DNA of 64,000 bases from Micromonospora sp. CP22 (GCF_009712475.1 NZ_VCJO01000011.1:124001-188000), one strand, 5' to 3'; shown: positions 7,897-17,071, numbered from the stretch's first letter. Numbers and translations: made by a program. Notes: generated by a model not told the origin, from the letters alone.

Positions 7897-9159
7897 TCAG
7901 AGCCGCTCGACGTTGGCCCCGGTGCAGCGGTTGCGGGTGTCGAAGACGTACCGGGCGTGCCGGACCACGAGGTCGTAGTCGAACACGTCGTGGTCGGTGA
8001 CCACCACGACGCCGTCGGCCGCACGCAACTCGCGCTCGGTCAGGTCCACGATCAGCACCCCGTCGGGCAGGTGGTGCGCCTCGGCGTACGGCTCGACCGC
8101 CCGGACCTCGGCGCCGAGTTCCCGTAGCCGCCGGGCGACCTCGACGGCCGGTGAGTCGCGCATGTCCCCGGTGTTGCGCTTGTACGCCAGGCCGAGCAGC
8201 AGCAGTCGCGCGCCCTTGACCGCCCGCCCGGAACGGTTCAACCCGGCCATCACCCGCTGTGCCACGTGTTCGGGCATCTCGTGGTTGACGTCGTTGGCCA
8301 ACTCGATGAAGCGGAACTGTCGGCCGAGGCGGCGCTTGACCTGCCAGGACAGGTAGCAGGGGTCGATCGGCAGGCAGTGCCCGCCGACGCCCGGACCGGG
8401 CCGGAACGGCATGAACCCGAACGGCTTCGTCTCGGCCGCCTCGATGGCCTGCCACACGTCGATGTCCAACTGGTGCGACAGCATCGTCAGCTCGTTGACC
8501 AGGGCGATGTTGACCTGGCGGAAGGTGTTCTCGATGAGTTTGGTCAGCTCGGCCACCCGGGTCGAGTCCACCGGCACCGTCCGCTCCACCAGACGCCGGT
8601 AGAACGAGTCGACCCGGGCCAGCGCCTGCGCGTCGACCCCGGAGACCACCTTCGGGGTGTTCGCCAACCGCCAGGTCGGGTTGCCCGGGTCGATGCGTTC
8701 GGGGCTGTAGCCGAGGTGGAAGTCTCCGGGGCTGCGCAGTCCGCTGGCCGACTCCAGCAGCGGGCGGAGCAACTCCTCGGTGGTGCCCGGGTAGGTGGTG
8801 GACTCCAGGATCACCGTGCAACCCGGGCGCAGGTACGGCCCGATCCCCGTACCGGCCTGCTCCACGAAGCTCAGGTCGGGGGTGCCGTCGCGCAGCGGCG
8901 TGGGCACGGTGATGACGCAGATGTCGAAGTCCTTGGCATCGGCGTACTCGCTGCTCGGCTGGTACCGGCCGCTGGCCAGGGCCCGGCCGAGCCGGTCGGC
9001 GGGAATGTCGGACACGAACGACTCGCCCAGCGCCAGTCGCTTGACCCGGTCGGCGTCGACGTCGAGGCCGACCACGTCCAGGCCGGCTTCGACGGCCTGC
9101 ATGGCCAGCGGCAGTCCCACGTAACCCTGGCCGACGACGACCAACTTCTCCACGCTCAC
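7897..9159 (-). CDS. UDP-glucose/GDP-mannose dehydrogenase-family nucleotide-sugar dehydrogenase
   Basis: 420 residues from a GTG at 9159; a second GTG two codons in is possible. The family oxidises C6 of a UDP-hexose to a uronate with 2 NAD+. The N-terminal Rossmann motif VVGQGYVGLPLA (8-19) binds NAD; ESTTYPGTTEE and GYSPERIDPGN follow. The active-site Cys lies in GVGGHCLPIDPCYL, and GLAYKRNTGDMRDSP marks the C-terminal UDP-binding domain. The GHCLPIDPCYL and PGN features look closer to the WecC/TviB group (UDP-GlcNAc/ManNAc dehydrogenases) than to UDP-glucose dehydrogenase, but substrate cannot be fixed. It stands apart from other sugar genes; the exopolysaccharide locus begins about 11 kb away and may use its product. 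Confidence 0.9.
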   Translation of the reverse strand: MSVEKLVVVGQGYVGLPLAMQAVEAGLDVVGLDVDADRVKRLALGESFVSDIPADRLGRALASGRYQPSSEYADAKDFDICVITVPTPLRDGTPDLSFVEQAGTGIGPYLRPGCTVILESTTYPGTTEELLRPLLESASGLRSPGDFHLGYSPERIDPGNPTWRLANTPKVVSGVDAQALARVDSFYRRLVERTVPVDSTRVAELTKLIENTFRQVNIALVNELTMLSHQLDIDVWQAIEAAETKPFGFMPFRPGPGVGGHCLPIDPCYLSWQVKRRLGRQFRFIELANDVNHEMPEHVAQRVMAGLNRSGRAVKGARLLLLGLAYKRNTGDMRDSPAVEVARRLRELGAEVRAVEPYAEAHHLPDGVLIVDLTERELRAADGVVVVTDHDVFDYDLVVRHARYVFDTRNRCTGANVERL

Positions 9160-9264
9160 CCGAACTCCCGAACAGTAGGAGATAACTGCTGGTGAGGAGC
9201 CTAGAGGGCGGTACGGTGCCGTACGTCCGTTTCGGGGATTTAGGGAAGGTTGAGGCTGCTGGGG

Positions 9265-10635
9265 TCAGCCGCCCTCGCCCTCGCCGGTGTCCGGCGGCTC
9301 ATCCGCGGGCGCGGTGGTGGGTGTCGACGAGGTGGCCGATGCCGACGGTGTGGGGTTGCTGGGCGGATCCGACGGCTCCGTGGTGTCGGGGGCGGAAGGG
9401 CTCGGCGACTCCGGCGTCGTGGGTTCGCTGGACTCGCTGGGTTGCGGCGAGGGCGGCTCCGGCGACGGGGAGTCGGTGGCCTGAGTCGTCGAATTGGCCG
9501 GGCGCAGCGACGGCGCCCGCACCGGAGCACTCTCCTGGGTGCTCGGTGGTGCCGCCGCGTCACTGGGAAGGACGGTCGGTGCGGTGGTGGGTACCTTGAC
9601 CGCCGGCGTGTCGGCCTCCTGGGCGGCGCCCAGCGCCACGCCGAGCGCTGTCATCCCGACCAGTACGGCGGTCATCGCGCCGACCAGCTTGCCGCGGCGA
9701 CGTCGACCCGCCAGCGGTGCGTCGATCGCCGGCATTCCGGTGCGGGTGTCCGGCCCCGCGTCACGCAGTGCCGCGGCCATCGGGACCACCGTGGTGGGCA
9801 GGGTGCCATCCGACACGGCCGTCCGCGCCGCCTCCGCCATCGCCGCGCCGCTGCTGAACCGGTCGGCCGGATCCTTGGCCAACGCCCGTTCGACCAGCAC
9901 TCGTACGGCTTCGGGGATCTCGTGCGGCAGTTCCGGCGGAGGGTCGTCGAGATGCCGGACGGCGACCTGGAGGGGATTGTCACCGGTGAACGGCGGGCTG
10001 CCGGTCAGGCAGCAGTAGGCGACCGCGCCGAGCGCGTACAGGTCGGTCGCCCCGGAGACCGGCCGCCCGGCGGCCTGCTCCGGTGCCATGTAGAGCGCGG
10101 TGCCCGGGACGGCGTTGGTGCTGGTGATGCTGGTGACGTTCGTCGAGCGGGCCACCCCGAAGTCCACCAGGACCACGGTGCCGTCCTCCTGCATCAGCAG
10201 GTTGCTCGGCTTGACGTCACGGTGCACGATCCCGCCGAGGTGGGCGGCGTGCAGCGCCTGGGCCGCCTGCGCCACCACCGACATGGTCACACCCACGTCG
10301 AGGCGTCCCTCGGCCTCGATCCGCTTGGACAGCGGCTGACCGGTGACGAACTCCATGACCAGGTAGTCGGCTCGGCCACCGCCGGGCAGGTCGTCCTCTC
10401 CGCAGTCGAAGACCTGCACGATGCCCGGGTGCCGCAGCGCCGCCATGATCCGAGCCTCGGCGCGGAACCGGGCGATGAAGTCGGGGTCGGAGACGAGTGA
10501 CGGCAGCAACACCTTGACGGCGACCTGTCTCCCGAGGATCAGGTCGGTCCCTCGCCAGACGTCGCCCATGCCACCGGTGGCGATCCGCTCGTCCAAGCGG
10601 TACCGACCGCTGAGTACGACCTCCGAAGACAACAC
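9265..10635 (-). CDS. membrane-anchored Ser/Thr protein kinase (PknB-like)
   Basis: 456 residues if the GTG at 10635 (VLSSEVVLSGRY) is used; the longer frame upstream is basic and lacks kinase similarity. The kinase domain spans about residues 10-275: P-loop ATGGMGDVW, invariant Lys41 in AVKVLL, HRDVKPSN with catalytic D140, DFG at 158-160 and MAPEQ. One TM segment (KLVGAMTAVLVGMTALGVAL) follows at about 315-340. The outer tail is Ser/Thr/Pro-rich and low-complexity, with no PASTA repeats, so it probably does not bind muropeptides like PknB. The gene diverges from the sigma-factor/membrane-protein pair, but no direct link is shown. Confidence 0.92.
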   Translation of the reverse strand: MLSSEVVLSGRYRLDERIATGGMGDVWRGTDLILGRQVAVKVLLPSLVSDPDFIARFRAEARIMAALRHPGIVQVFDCGEDDLPGGGRADYLVMEFVTGQPLSKRIEAEGRLDVGVTMSVVAQAAQALHAAHLGGIVHRDVKPSNLLMQEDGTVVLVDFGVARSTNVTSITSTNAVPGTALYMAPEQAAGRPVSGATDLYALGAVAYCCLTGSPPFTGDNPLQVAVRHLDDPPPELPHEIPEAVRVLVERALAKDPADRFSSGAAMAEAARTAVSDGTLPTTVVPMAAALRDAGPDTRTGMPAIDAPLAGRRRRGKLVGAMTAVLVGMTALGVALGAAQEADTPAVKVPTTAPTVLPSDAAAPPSTQESAPVRAPSLRPANSTTQATDSPSPEPPSPQPSESSEPTTPESPSPSAPDTTEPSDPPSNPTPSASATSSTPTTAPADEPPDTGEGEGG

Positions 10636-10836
10636 GGCACCACCGTACCCACTGTCGGCTGGTCCGGCGCGACGGCGGGTGGCCCGCGCCGAGCGATGAC
10701 GGCGAGTGACTATCGAGGCGCTGCTCCGGGTGATCATGGCGTGACAGCGGGTCGGTGTAGCCGCCACGTCGCCGCGGTGGAGATCGTGCCGTGCGATTCA
10801 GGTTGTGGTCCTCGACGTTGTCGGCGAGAATCCGCT

Positions 10837-10856
10837 ACCGGGCCGTATGGCCCGGT
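10837..10856. other. hairpin/palindrome in the kinase-sigma divergent intergenic region
   Basis: ACCGGGCC (10837-10844) and GGCCCGGT (10849-10856) form a perfect 8-bp stem with a GTAT tetraloop, 118 nt before the sigma-factor GTG. The whole 10636-10974 gap (339 bp) has no supportable gene; both divergent promoters should lie here. The hairpin may be an operator or a 5'-leader structure. Confidence 0.4.
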
Positions 10857-10974
10857 TCGGTTCGGGCGACGGGGGCGGTGTGCGAATCGAGGTCCGGCGC
10901 GTGAAACGGGCCGAGCCGACGCCTGCCCGCCCGGCGTACGTCCGTGCCGTGGCCCGGTCGGGGGCGGTACGGCG

Positions 10975-11604
10975 GTGAGCGGCGAGCTGGACCAGCAGGT
11001 CGAGGCCGCCCGTAGAGGTGACGAGGATGCCTTCCGTCACCTCTACCGCAACCTCCAGCCGGGACTACTGCGGTACCTGACCGCCCTGGTCGGGGCCGAT
11101 GCCGAGGACGTCGCGTCGGAGACCTGGTTGCAGGTGGCCCGCGACCTGCCCAGCTTCACCGGTGGCGAGTTCCGGGCCTGGGCCGTCACCATCGCCCGTA
11201 ACCGGGCCATGGACCACCTGCGTCGCCAGCGCCGCCGCCCGGCGTTGGCGGTGCCGGTGCAGGAACTCAGCGAACTGGCCGGTGACTCCGACACCGCCGA
11301 GCGGGCGGGGGAGAGCATGGGTACCGAGGCGGCGCTCGCGATGATCGCCAGCCTGCCACCCCGGGAGGCCGAGGCGGTGCTGCTGCGCACCGTGATCGGG
11401 CTCGACGCCGAGACCGCCGGACGGGTGCTCGGCCGCCGGGCCGGTGCGGTGCGTACCGCCGCGCACCGTGGCCTGCGTCGGCTCGCCCGGCTGCTGGACC
11501 AGCGAGCCGCCGCCGCGGCCGCGCGGGACGACGTGCCCACCATCGACGCCCGGCCGTGCCAGCGTGCCGGCCTGCCGCCCCGGACCGAGCCGGTGGACGG
11601 CTGA
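10975..11604 (+). CDS. ECF-type RNA polymerase sigma factor
   Basis: 209 residues from the GTG at 10975 (VSGELDQQ), chosen because the sigma-70 homology begins there and a G-rich ribosome site precedes it; the upstream part of the frame looks non-coding. Region 2 covers about residues 15-82 (DAFRHLYRNLQP, DAEDVASETWLQVARDL, FRAWAVTIARNRAMDHLRRQRR). Region 4 is at about 125-185 (LPPREAEAVLLRTVIGLDAETAGRVLGRRAGAV). There is no region 3 and no C-terminal SnoaL or anti-sigma extension. The next gene starts 1 nt after the stop, so it is almost certainly co-translated and is the obvious candidate regulator. The target promoters are unknown. Confidence 0.9.
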   Translation: MSGELDQQVEAARRGDEDAFRHLYRNLQPGLLRYLTALVGADAEDVASETWLQVARDLPSFTGGEFRAWAVTIARNRAMDHLRRQRRRPALAVPVQELSELAGDSDTAERAGESMGTEAALAMIASLPPREAEAVLLRTVIGLDAETAGRVLGRRAGAVRTAAHRGLRRLARLLDQRAAAAAARDDVPTIDARPCQRAGLPPRTEPVDG

Positions 11605-11605
11605 C

Positions 11606-12370
11606 ATGCGCGGACTTCGGCTGATGTTGCGCCGGTCGGCGCGCGGCTACCACGAGCGACTGCTGGACGCCGTCGTCGACACCCGGCGCGGGCAACCGCC
11701 GACGGGTCCGGTCGACCCGCTCGCCGAGCTGTTGCGGGCCGCCGCCGCGCCGGCCCGGGATCGGGAACTGGCCGGCGAGGAGGCGGCAGTCGCGGCGTTC
11801 CGCAGCGCCCACCGGCCGGCGGCATCGACACCCCGGCGGCGACGACACCGGTTCACCGCCGGTGCCGTGGCCTGGATCGCCGGGCTGGCGGCCACCGCCA
11901 CCGCCGGTGCCGCGCTGGCCGCCGTCGGTCTGGACCGCTCCGGTCCGCCGCCACCGGTCGCCACCAGCCCGGCCGCGCCGCCGTCCACCACGGTGGTGGA
12001 CACCCCCACCGGCGAACCTGCCACGACGTCGGCCGCGCCGACCGCCTCGGCCGCGCCGACCGCCTCGGCCGCACCGAGCGCCTCGGCCGGTGCCGCGACC
12101 GTCGTCCCCCGCCGGCCGACGCCGAGCGCCTCGCCGCCACCGGAGCCGGTGGCCACCTCGCCCGTCGGTCCCGGCAACTCCGACAACACCGAGGACCGGC
12201 CCGGCCTCTGCCAGGCCTACCTGGCCATGCCGGAACGACAGCGGGAGCGGGCGCTGCGCACCCCCGCCTTCCGCGAACTGGTCGTCGCGGCCGGCGGCGC
12301 GGAACACGTCGAGGAGTACTGCCGGGGTCTGCCGGCCGAACCGGACGCGAACCCGCCCGCCGAGCCCTGA
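11606..12370 (+). CDS. single-TM membrane protein coupled to the sigma factor (putative anti-sigma-like partner)
   Basis: 254 residues from an ATG one nucleotide after the sigma stop. An 80-residue cytoplasmic part (basic start, then DPLAELLRAAAAPARDREL) precedes one TM helix at about 84-108. Outside lies a Pro/Ala/Ser/Thr linker with 6-residue TASAAP-type repeats (about 140-162), then a 50-residue domain with two cysteines (C202, C239) that could form a disulfide. No zinc anti-sigma motif (HxxxCxxC) is visible, so the anti-sigma role rests on gene order and topology only. The Cys pair facing outside would suit a redox or envelope sensor; this is speculation. Confidence 0.75.
   Translation: MRGLRLMLRRSARGYHERLLDAVVDTRRGQPPTGPVDPLAELLRAAAAPARDRELAGEEAAVAAFRSAHRPAASTPRRRRHRFTAGAVAWIAGLAATATAGAALAAVGLDRSGPPPPVATSPAAPPSTTVVDTPTGEPATTSAAPTASAAPTASAAPSASAGAATVVPRRPTPSASPPPEPVATSPVGPGNSDNTEDRPGLCQAYLAMPERQRERALRTPAFRELVVAAGGAEHVEEYCRGLPAEPDANPPAEP
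12023..12094 (+). repeat. 18-bp in-frame tandem repeat
   Basis: About four copies of an 18-bp unit (consensus ACCGCCTCGGCCGCGCCG) inside the extracytoplasmic linker of the preceding gene. They encode Thr-Ala-Ser-Ala-Ala-Pro units. Copies 2 and 3 are almost identical, so copy number may vary between strains. Confidence 0.7.
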
Positions 12371-12645
12371 GCGACGGCGTCCCGTCCACCGGGTCGGCAC
12401 CTGCGGCGACGAAACGTGGCCGAGTCGTGAATTTCGTTCGACGTGCCGGATGCTCCTGCTACACAGATGGTGGCGGGAGTCGTCCGTGGCCGAGGCGGGT
12501 CAAGCCCCTCGTCAGGCGGTTGCCGACGGCGATGTGCCGGCGGGCGAAAGACGGTGCGTCGGTGCCGTGCGGTTCACATTCACCCCGGTTCGATGTCAGT
12601 GGGCTGGGTTACCGTGGCGACGGATCCGATCGGAGGGAGCCTCAC

Positions 12646-13881
12646 GTGGTGATGTCACCGGAGGTGGAGCGGATCCCGGTGCTGCGGGACCGCGCCGCCG
12701 CTGCCCGACACCTCGCCCGGATCTGCTTCAAGACCGGTCCACCCACCCTCACCGGGGTCGAACTGGAATGGACGGTCCACGACGCGGCCGATCCGACCCG
12801 CCCCGTCGACGCCGCACGGCTACGCGCGGCACTGGGGCCGTACGCCCCCACCACGCTGGACCCGACCAGCCCCGCCCTGCTCCTGCTCCGGGGCGGCGCG
12901 ATGACCGTCGAGCCCGGCGGGCAACTGGAGATCTCCACCCCACCGCACACCCGGATCGCCGCGCTGATCGAGGCCACCCGTTCCGACGCGGCGCAGGCCA
13001 CCAGATTGTTGAGCGCCGCCGGGCTGACTCTCGGCCAGGCCGGCATCGATCCGTACCGACATCCCCAGCCGGTCATCGACACGCCCCGCTACCGCGCCAT
13101 GCGCCACGCCTTCGACCGCCACGGGCCGCACGGGCGGACGATGATGTACAGCACCGCCGGCTTGCAGATCTGCCTCGACGCCGGGCAGCCGGATCAACTC
13201 CCGGCGCGGTGGCGACTGGCCCACACGGCCGGACCACCCCTGCTCGCCGCCTTCGCCACCGCCGATCGACACGCCGGCCGGCCCACCGGTTGGACGTCAG
13301 CCCGGATGGCCGCGTGGTGGCGCATCGATCCGGCCCGCACCGCCCCGGTCTGGACCCCCGCGCAGGCCGACCGGGACCCGGTCGCCGCCTGGACGGCGTA
13401 CGTGCTGGCCGCGCCGCTGCTCTGTGTGCGGGAGGCCGGTCCGGACTGGACGGCCCCGCCGGACGTGACCTTCGCCGACTGGCTGGACGGGGCGCTGCAC
13501 CGGCCGCCCCGCGTCGACGACCTGGAATACCACGTCAGCACGCTGTTCCCACCGGTACGCCCGCGCGGCTACCTGGAGATCCGCTACCTCGACGCGCAAC
13601 CCGGCACCGACTGGATCCTGCCGTTGGCGATGCTCAGCGCGCTGTTCAGCGACCCCGACACGACCTCGGCCGCGCTGGACGTGACCGCACCCGTCGCCGA
13701 CGCCTGGCACCGCGCGACACGGTACGGCCTGCGGGACGTCACCCTGGCCCGAGCCGCCACCGGTCTGTTCGATCTGGCTCGCGGCGCGCTGCCCCGGCTG
13801 GACCTGCCGCCGTCCCTGCACCAGGAGATCGACCACGGATTACGACGGCGGCGCGACGCCGCGGAGAGGAGTCAGCGGTGA
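12646..13881 (+). CDS. egtA: glutamate-cysteine ligase of ergothioneine biosynthesis, EgtA
   Basis: 411 residues if the GTG at 12646 is used (GGAGGG lies 8 nt upstream; GTG 12649 and ATG 12652 are close alternatives). EgtA makes gamma-glutamylcysteine, the sulfur donor for EgtB. GCS2-type features include GVELEWTVHD near the start, GGQLEISTPP, QAGIDPYR and YHVSTLFPPVRPRGYLEIRYLDAQP. Assignment is supported by gene order: its TGA overlaps the egtB GTG by 4 nt and egtC and egtD follow. The preceding 275 bp hold no gene; a TTACCGT patch at 12609-12615 may be the -10 of the egt operon. Confidence 0.93.
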   Translation: MVMSPEVERIPVLRDRAAAARHLARICFKTGPPTLTGVELEWTVHDAADPTRPVDAARLRAALGPYAPTTLDPTSPALLLLRGGAMTVEPGGQLEISTPPHTRIAALIEATRSDAAQATRLLSAAGLTLGQAGIDPYRHPQPVIDTPRYRAMRHAFDRHGPHGRTMMYSTAGLQICLDAGQPDQLPARWRLAHTAGPPLLAAFATADRHAGRPTGWTSARMAAWWRIDPARTAPVWTPAQADRDPVAAWTAYVLAAPLLCVREAGPDWTAPPDVTFADWLDGALHRPPRVDDLEYHVSTLFPPVRPRGYLEIRYLDAQPGTDWILPLAMLSALFSDPDTTSAALDVTAPVADAWHRATRYGLRDVTLARAATGLFDLARGALPRLDLPPSLHQEIDHGLRRRRDAAERSQR

Positions 13882-15212
13882 CCGACATCGGCATCGACCG
13901 CGACACCGAGGGGTTGCGCGACCGGATCGCGGCGGAGTTGGAGCGGACCCGGGCCCGCACCGCCCTGCTGACCGAGGCGGTGGACGACGCCGACCTGGTC
14001 CGGCAGCACTCGCCGTTGATGTCCCCGCTGGTCTGGGACCTGGCGCACGTGGGAAACCAGGAGGAACTCTGGCTGGTCCGCGACGTCGGCGGGCGGGAAC
14101 CGCTGCGGTGCGACATCGACGACCTGTACGACGCGTTCAAGCAGCCACGTCGGGACCGTCCCTCGTTGCCGCTGTTGCCGCCGCCGGAGGCTCGCGCCTA
14201 CGTGGCCACGGTCCGGGAGAAGGTGTACGACCTGCTGGACCAGGTCACCTTCGAGGGTCGTCGGCTGGTCACCGACGGCTTCGCCTTCGGGATGATCGTG
14301 CAGCACGAGCAGCAGCACGACGAGACGATGCTCGCCACCCACCAGTTGCGCTCCGGTCCCGCCGCGCTGCACGCGCCGCCGCCACCCGAGCCGACGGTGC
14401 GGGTACCCGCCGAGGTGGTGGTGCCCGCCGGTCCGTTCGTGATGGGCACCGACACCGACCCGTGGGCGCTGGACAACGAGCGCCCGGCCCACCGGGTGGA
14501 CCTGCCCGCGTACGTCATCGACGCCGCCCCGGTGACCAACGGCGCGTACCGTGCGTTCATCGCCGACGGTGGCTACGACGACCCGCGCTGGTGGACCGAG
14601 GCGGGGTGGCGGCACCGCCAGCAGGCCGGGCTCAGCGCGCCGATGCACTGGCGGCGGGACGGCGACGACTGGGCCTACCTGCGGTTCGGCACCTGGGCCC
14701 GGGTCCGCGACGACGAGCCGGTGGTGCACGTCTGCTTCCACGAGGCACAGGCGTACGCCAGCTGGGCGGGCAAGCGACTGCCCACCGAGGCGGAGTGGGA
14801 GAAGGCCGCCCGCTGGGACCCGGCGACCGGCCGGTCCCGGCGCTACCCGTGGGGTGACGACGACCCCACCTCCGCGCACGCCAACCTGGGCCAACGGCAC
14901 CTGACGCCGGCACCGGTGGGCGCCTACCCGGCGGGTGCCTCGCCGCTGGGCGTGCATCAGCTCATCGGTGACGTGTGGGAGTGGACCGCCACCCCCTTCC
15001 GGGGCTATCCGGGCTTCGCCGCGTTCCCGTACCGGGAGTACTCCGAGGTGTTCTTCGGCGACGACTACCAGGTGCTGCGGGGCGGGTCGTTCGGCACCGA
15101 CCGGGCCGCCTGCCGTGGCACGTTCCGCAACTGGGACTACCCCATCCGGCGGCAGATCTTCAGTGGCTTCCGCTGTGCCCGTGACGCCGGTGCCGACGAG
15201 GCCCAGCGGTGA
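13878..15212 (+). CDS. egtB: ergothioneine sulfoxide synthase EgtB
   Basis: 444 residues, starting at a GTG that overlaps the egtA stop. The mononuclear iron enzyme joins gamma-glutamylcysteine (or cysteine) to hercynine with O2. The N-terminal DinB-like part supplies the iron ligands: H57 in WDLAHVGNQEELW and H143/H147 in the HxxxHxE motif HEQQHDE. The C-terminal FGE-sulfatase domain (about 180-440) shows PFVMGTD, RLPTEAEWEKAARW, GDVWEWT and LRGGSFGT. Length and motifs agree with mycobacterial EgtB, and the whole pathway order supports the gamma-glutamylcysteine-using type. Confidence 0.97.
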   Translation: MTDIGIDRDTEGLRDRIAAELERTRARTALLTEAVDDADLVRQHSPLMSPLVWDLAHVGNQEELWLVRDVGGREPLRCDIDDLYDAFKQPRRDRPSLPLLPPPEARAYVATVREKVYDLLDQVTFEGRRLVTDGFAFGMIVQHEQQHDETMLATHQLRSGPAALHAPPPPEPTVRVPAEVVVPAGPFVMGTDTDPWALDNERPAHRVDLPAYVIDAAPVTNGAYRAFIADGGYDDPRWWTEAGWRHRQQAGLSAPMHWRRDGDDWAYLRFGTWARVRDDEPVVHVCFHEAQAYASWAGKRLPTEAEWEKAARWDPATGRSRRYPWGDDDPTSAHANLGQRHLTPAPVGAYPAGASPLGVHQLIGDVWEWTATPFRGYPGFAAFPYREYSEVFFGDDYQVLRGGSFGTDRAACRGTFRNWDYPIRRQIFSGFRCARDAGADEAQR

Positions 15213-15231
15213 CGTTCCGGCAGGTCGGCTG

Positions 15232-15978
15232 ATGTGCCGGCACCTGGCCTACCTGGGCCCGCCGCTGACCCTGCGGGAGCTGCTGTTCGATCCGCCGTAC
15301 TCCCTGTTCCGTCAGTCCTGGGCACCCCGCGACATGCGCGGCGGCGGGACCATCAACGCCGACGGTTTCGGCATCGGGTGGTACCCGGACGGTGCCGCGC
15401 CGGTGCGGTACCGCCGGGCACAGCCGATCTGGAGCGACCCGACCATCGCCGAGCTGGCGGCGGTCACCTCGGCGGGCGCGGTGCTGGCCGCCGTCCGCTC
15501 GGCCACGGTCGGCATGGCGATCGTCGACGCCGCCGCCGCGCCGTTCGCCGAGGGGCGGTGGCTGTTCAGCCACAACGGCGTGGTGCGGGGCTGGCCCGAC
15601 TCGATGGTCCCGCTCGCCGCCGAGCTACCCGTACGGGACCTGCTCACGCTCGACGCGTCGACCGACTCGGCGTTGCTGTGGGCGCTGGTCCGGCACCGGT
15701 TGCGCGCCGGTGTCGCACCGGCGCGGGCGGTCGCCGAGACGGTGACCTCGGTCGCCGCGGCGGCGCCCGGATCACGGCTCAACCTGCTGCTGACCGACGG
15801 GCACACGGTGGTGGCCAGCGCGGCCGGGCACGCGCTGTCGATGCGGGTCACGCCGACGTCGGTGCTGCTGGTCTCCGAACCACACGACGACGGCCCGGGT
15901 TGGCGCGCGGTGACCGAGGGGCAACTCGTCCAGGCCAGCGCGACCGAGGTACGCCAGCGGGACCTGGCGGCGTGGTGA
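15232..15978 (+). CDS. egtC: gamma-glutamyl-hercynylcysteine sulfoxide hydrolase EgtC
   Basis: 248 residues. This class II glutamine-amidohydrolase removes the gamma-glutamyl group after the EgtB step. Mature Cys2 (MCRHLAYLG) is the nucleophile; NADGFGIGWY and FSHNGVVRGW are the Ntn-hydrolase substrate-binding motifs. The ATG at 15232 lies 19 nt after egtB. Presence of EgtC shows that the pathway uses gamma-glutamylcysteine rather than free cysteine. Confidence 0.95.
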   Translation: MCRHLAYLGPPLTLRELLFDPPYSLFRQSWAPRDMRGGGTINADGFGIGWYPDGAAPVRYRRAQPIWSDPTIAELAAVTSAGAVLAAVRSATVGMAIVDAAAAPFAEGRWLFSHNGVVRGWPDSMVPLAAELPVRDLLTLDASTDSALLWALVRHRLRAGVAPARAVAETVTSVAAAAPGSRLNLLLTDGHTVVASAAGHALSMRVTPTSVLLVSEPHDDGPGWRAVTEGQLVQASATEVRQRDLAAW

Positions 15979-16043
15979 GCCGCCGCGCCACGGCCCGCCC
16001 GGATCCGGACACACCAGCCACACCCGACGAAAGGGGACAGTAG

Positions 16044-17009
16044 ATGGGCGCCGAGCCACTGGAGATCCACCTCGACGACCAGGACATCCAGCACAGCCTG
16101 CGGCGGGACGTCCGCGTCGGGCTGACCGCCTCGGCGAAGTGGCTGCCGCCGAAGTGGTTCTACGACTCCCGGGGCAGCGAGCTGTTCGACGAGATCACCC
16201 GCCTGCCGGAGTACTACCCGACCCGGGCCGAGCGGGCCGTCCTGGCCGAGCAGGCCACCCAGATCGCCGAGTTGACCGGCGCGAAGACGCTCATCGAGCT
16301 GGGCTCCGGGTCCTCGGAGAAGACCCGCCTGCTGCTGGACGCCTTCACCCGACGCGGCGGGCTCGGGACGTTCGTGCCGCTGGACGTGTCGACCAGCGCG
16401 CTCGCCGCGTCCACCGCCGCCCTCGCCGCCGACTACCCGGGGCTGCGGGTACGTGGCATCGTCGGGGACTTCACCCGCCACTTGGCGCAGCTGCCGACCG
16501 GCGGGCGGCGGCTGGTCATCTTCCTCGGCGGCACGATCGGCAACCTGCTGCCGGTCGAACGGGCGGAGTTCCTCACCGGGATGCGGGCCGCGCTGGAGGT
16601 GGGTGACTGGCTGCTGGTCGGCACCGACCTGGTCAAGGATCCGGCGGTGATGGTGCCCGCGTACGACGACGCGGCTGGCGTGACCGCCGAGTTCAACCGG
16701 AACGTGCTGCGGGTGCTCAACCGGGAACTCGACGCCGACTTCGATCCGGCCGCGTTCGACCATGTCGCGCGCTGGAATCCGGAGCACGAGTGGATCGAGA
16801 TGCGGCTGCGGGCGGAGCGCCCCATGCGGGTGCGGGTGCTCGACCTGGAGGTCGACTTCGCCGCCGGGGAGGACCTGCGGACCGAGGTGTCGGCGAAGTT
16901 CCGCCCGGAGGGCATCGCCGACGAGTTGGCCGTGGCGGGTCTGCGTACCGAGCGGTTCTGGACCGACCCGGGTGGTCTGTTCGGGGTGACCCTCGCCCGT
17001 GCCGAGTGA
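16044..17009 (+). CDS. egtD: L-histidine N-alpha-methyltransferase EgtD
   Basis: 321 residues, the usual EgtD length, with GGGGA before the ATG. The enzyme trimethylates histidine to hercynine with three SAM. Family features are FYDSRGSELFDEIT, LPEYYPTRAE, the SAM-binding LIELGSGSSEKT, LFLGGTIGN-type IFLGGTIGNLLP and a C-terminal FRPEG...FWTDPGGLFGV. It is the last gene of the egt cluster. No EgtE (PLP-dependent C-S lyase) follows: the next gene is a riboswitch-controlled manganese exporter, so the final C-S cleavage must be encoded elsewhere or done by another lyase. Confidence 0.97.
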   Translation: MGAEPLEIHLDDQDIQHSLRRDVRVGLTASAKWLPPKWFYDSRGSELFDEITRLPEYYPTRAERAVLAEQATQIAELTGAKTLIELGSGSSEKTRLLLDAFTRRGGLGTFVPLDVSTSALAASTAALAADYPGLRVRGIVGDFTRHLAQLPTGGRRLVIFLGGTIGNLLPVERAEFLTGMRAALEVGDWLLVGTDLVKDPAVMVPAYDDAAGVTAEFNRNVLRVLNRELDADFDPAAFDHVARWNPEHEWIEMRLRAERPMRVRVLDLEVDFAAGEDLRTEVSAKFRPEGIADELAVAGLRTERFWTDPGGLFGVTLARAE

Positions 17010-17071
17010 GCGGGCTGACCCGGCCGACGCCCGTCCTCGCCGGGCCCCGGTGATGCCTCGGGGGCGATCGG

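Noticed and set aside
7868-8821. Long shadow frames on both strands of the nucleotide-sugar dehydrogenase and elsewhere
   Set aside because: Arg/Gly/Pro-rich, no family motifs, and fully contained in well-supported genes.
11862-15212. 1116-codon open frame across the membrane-protein gene, egtA and egtB
   Set aside because: Only the part from the GTG at 13878 encodes EgtB; upstream it is the out-of-frame reading of the 254-residue membrane protein and egtA, typical of high-GC DNA.
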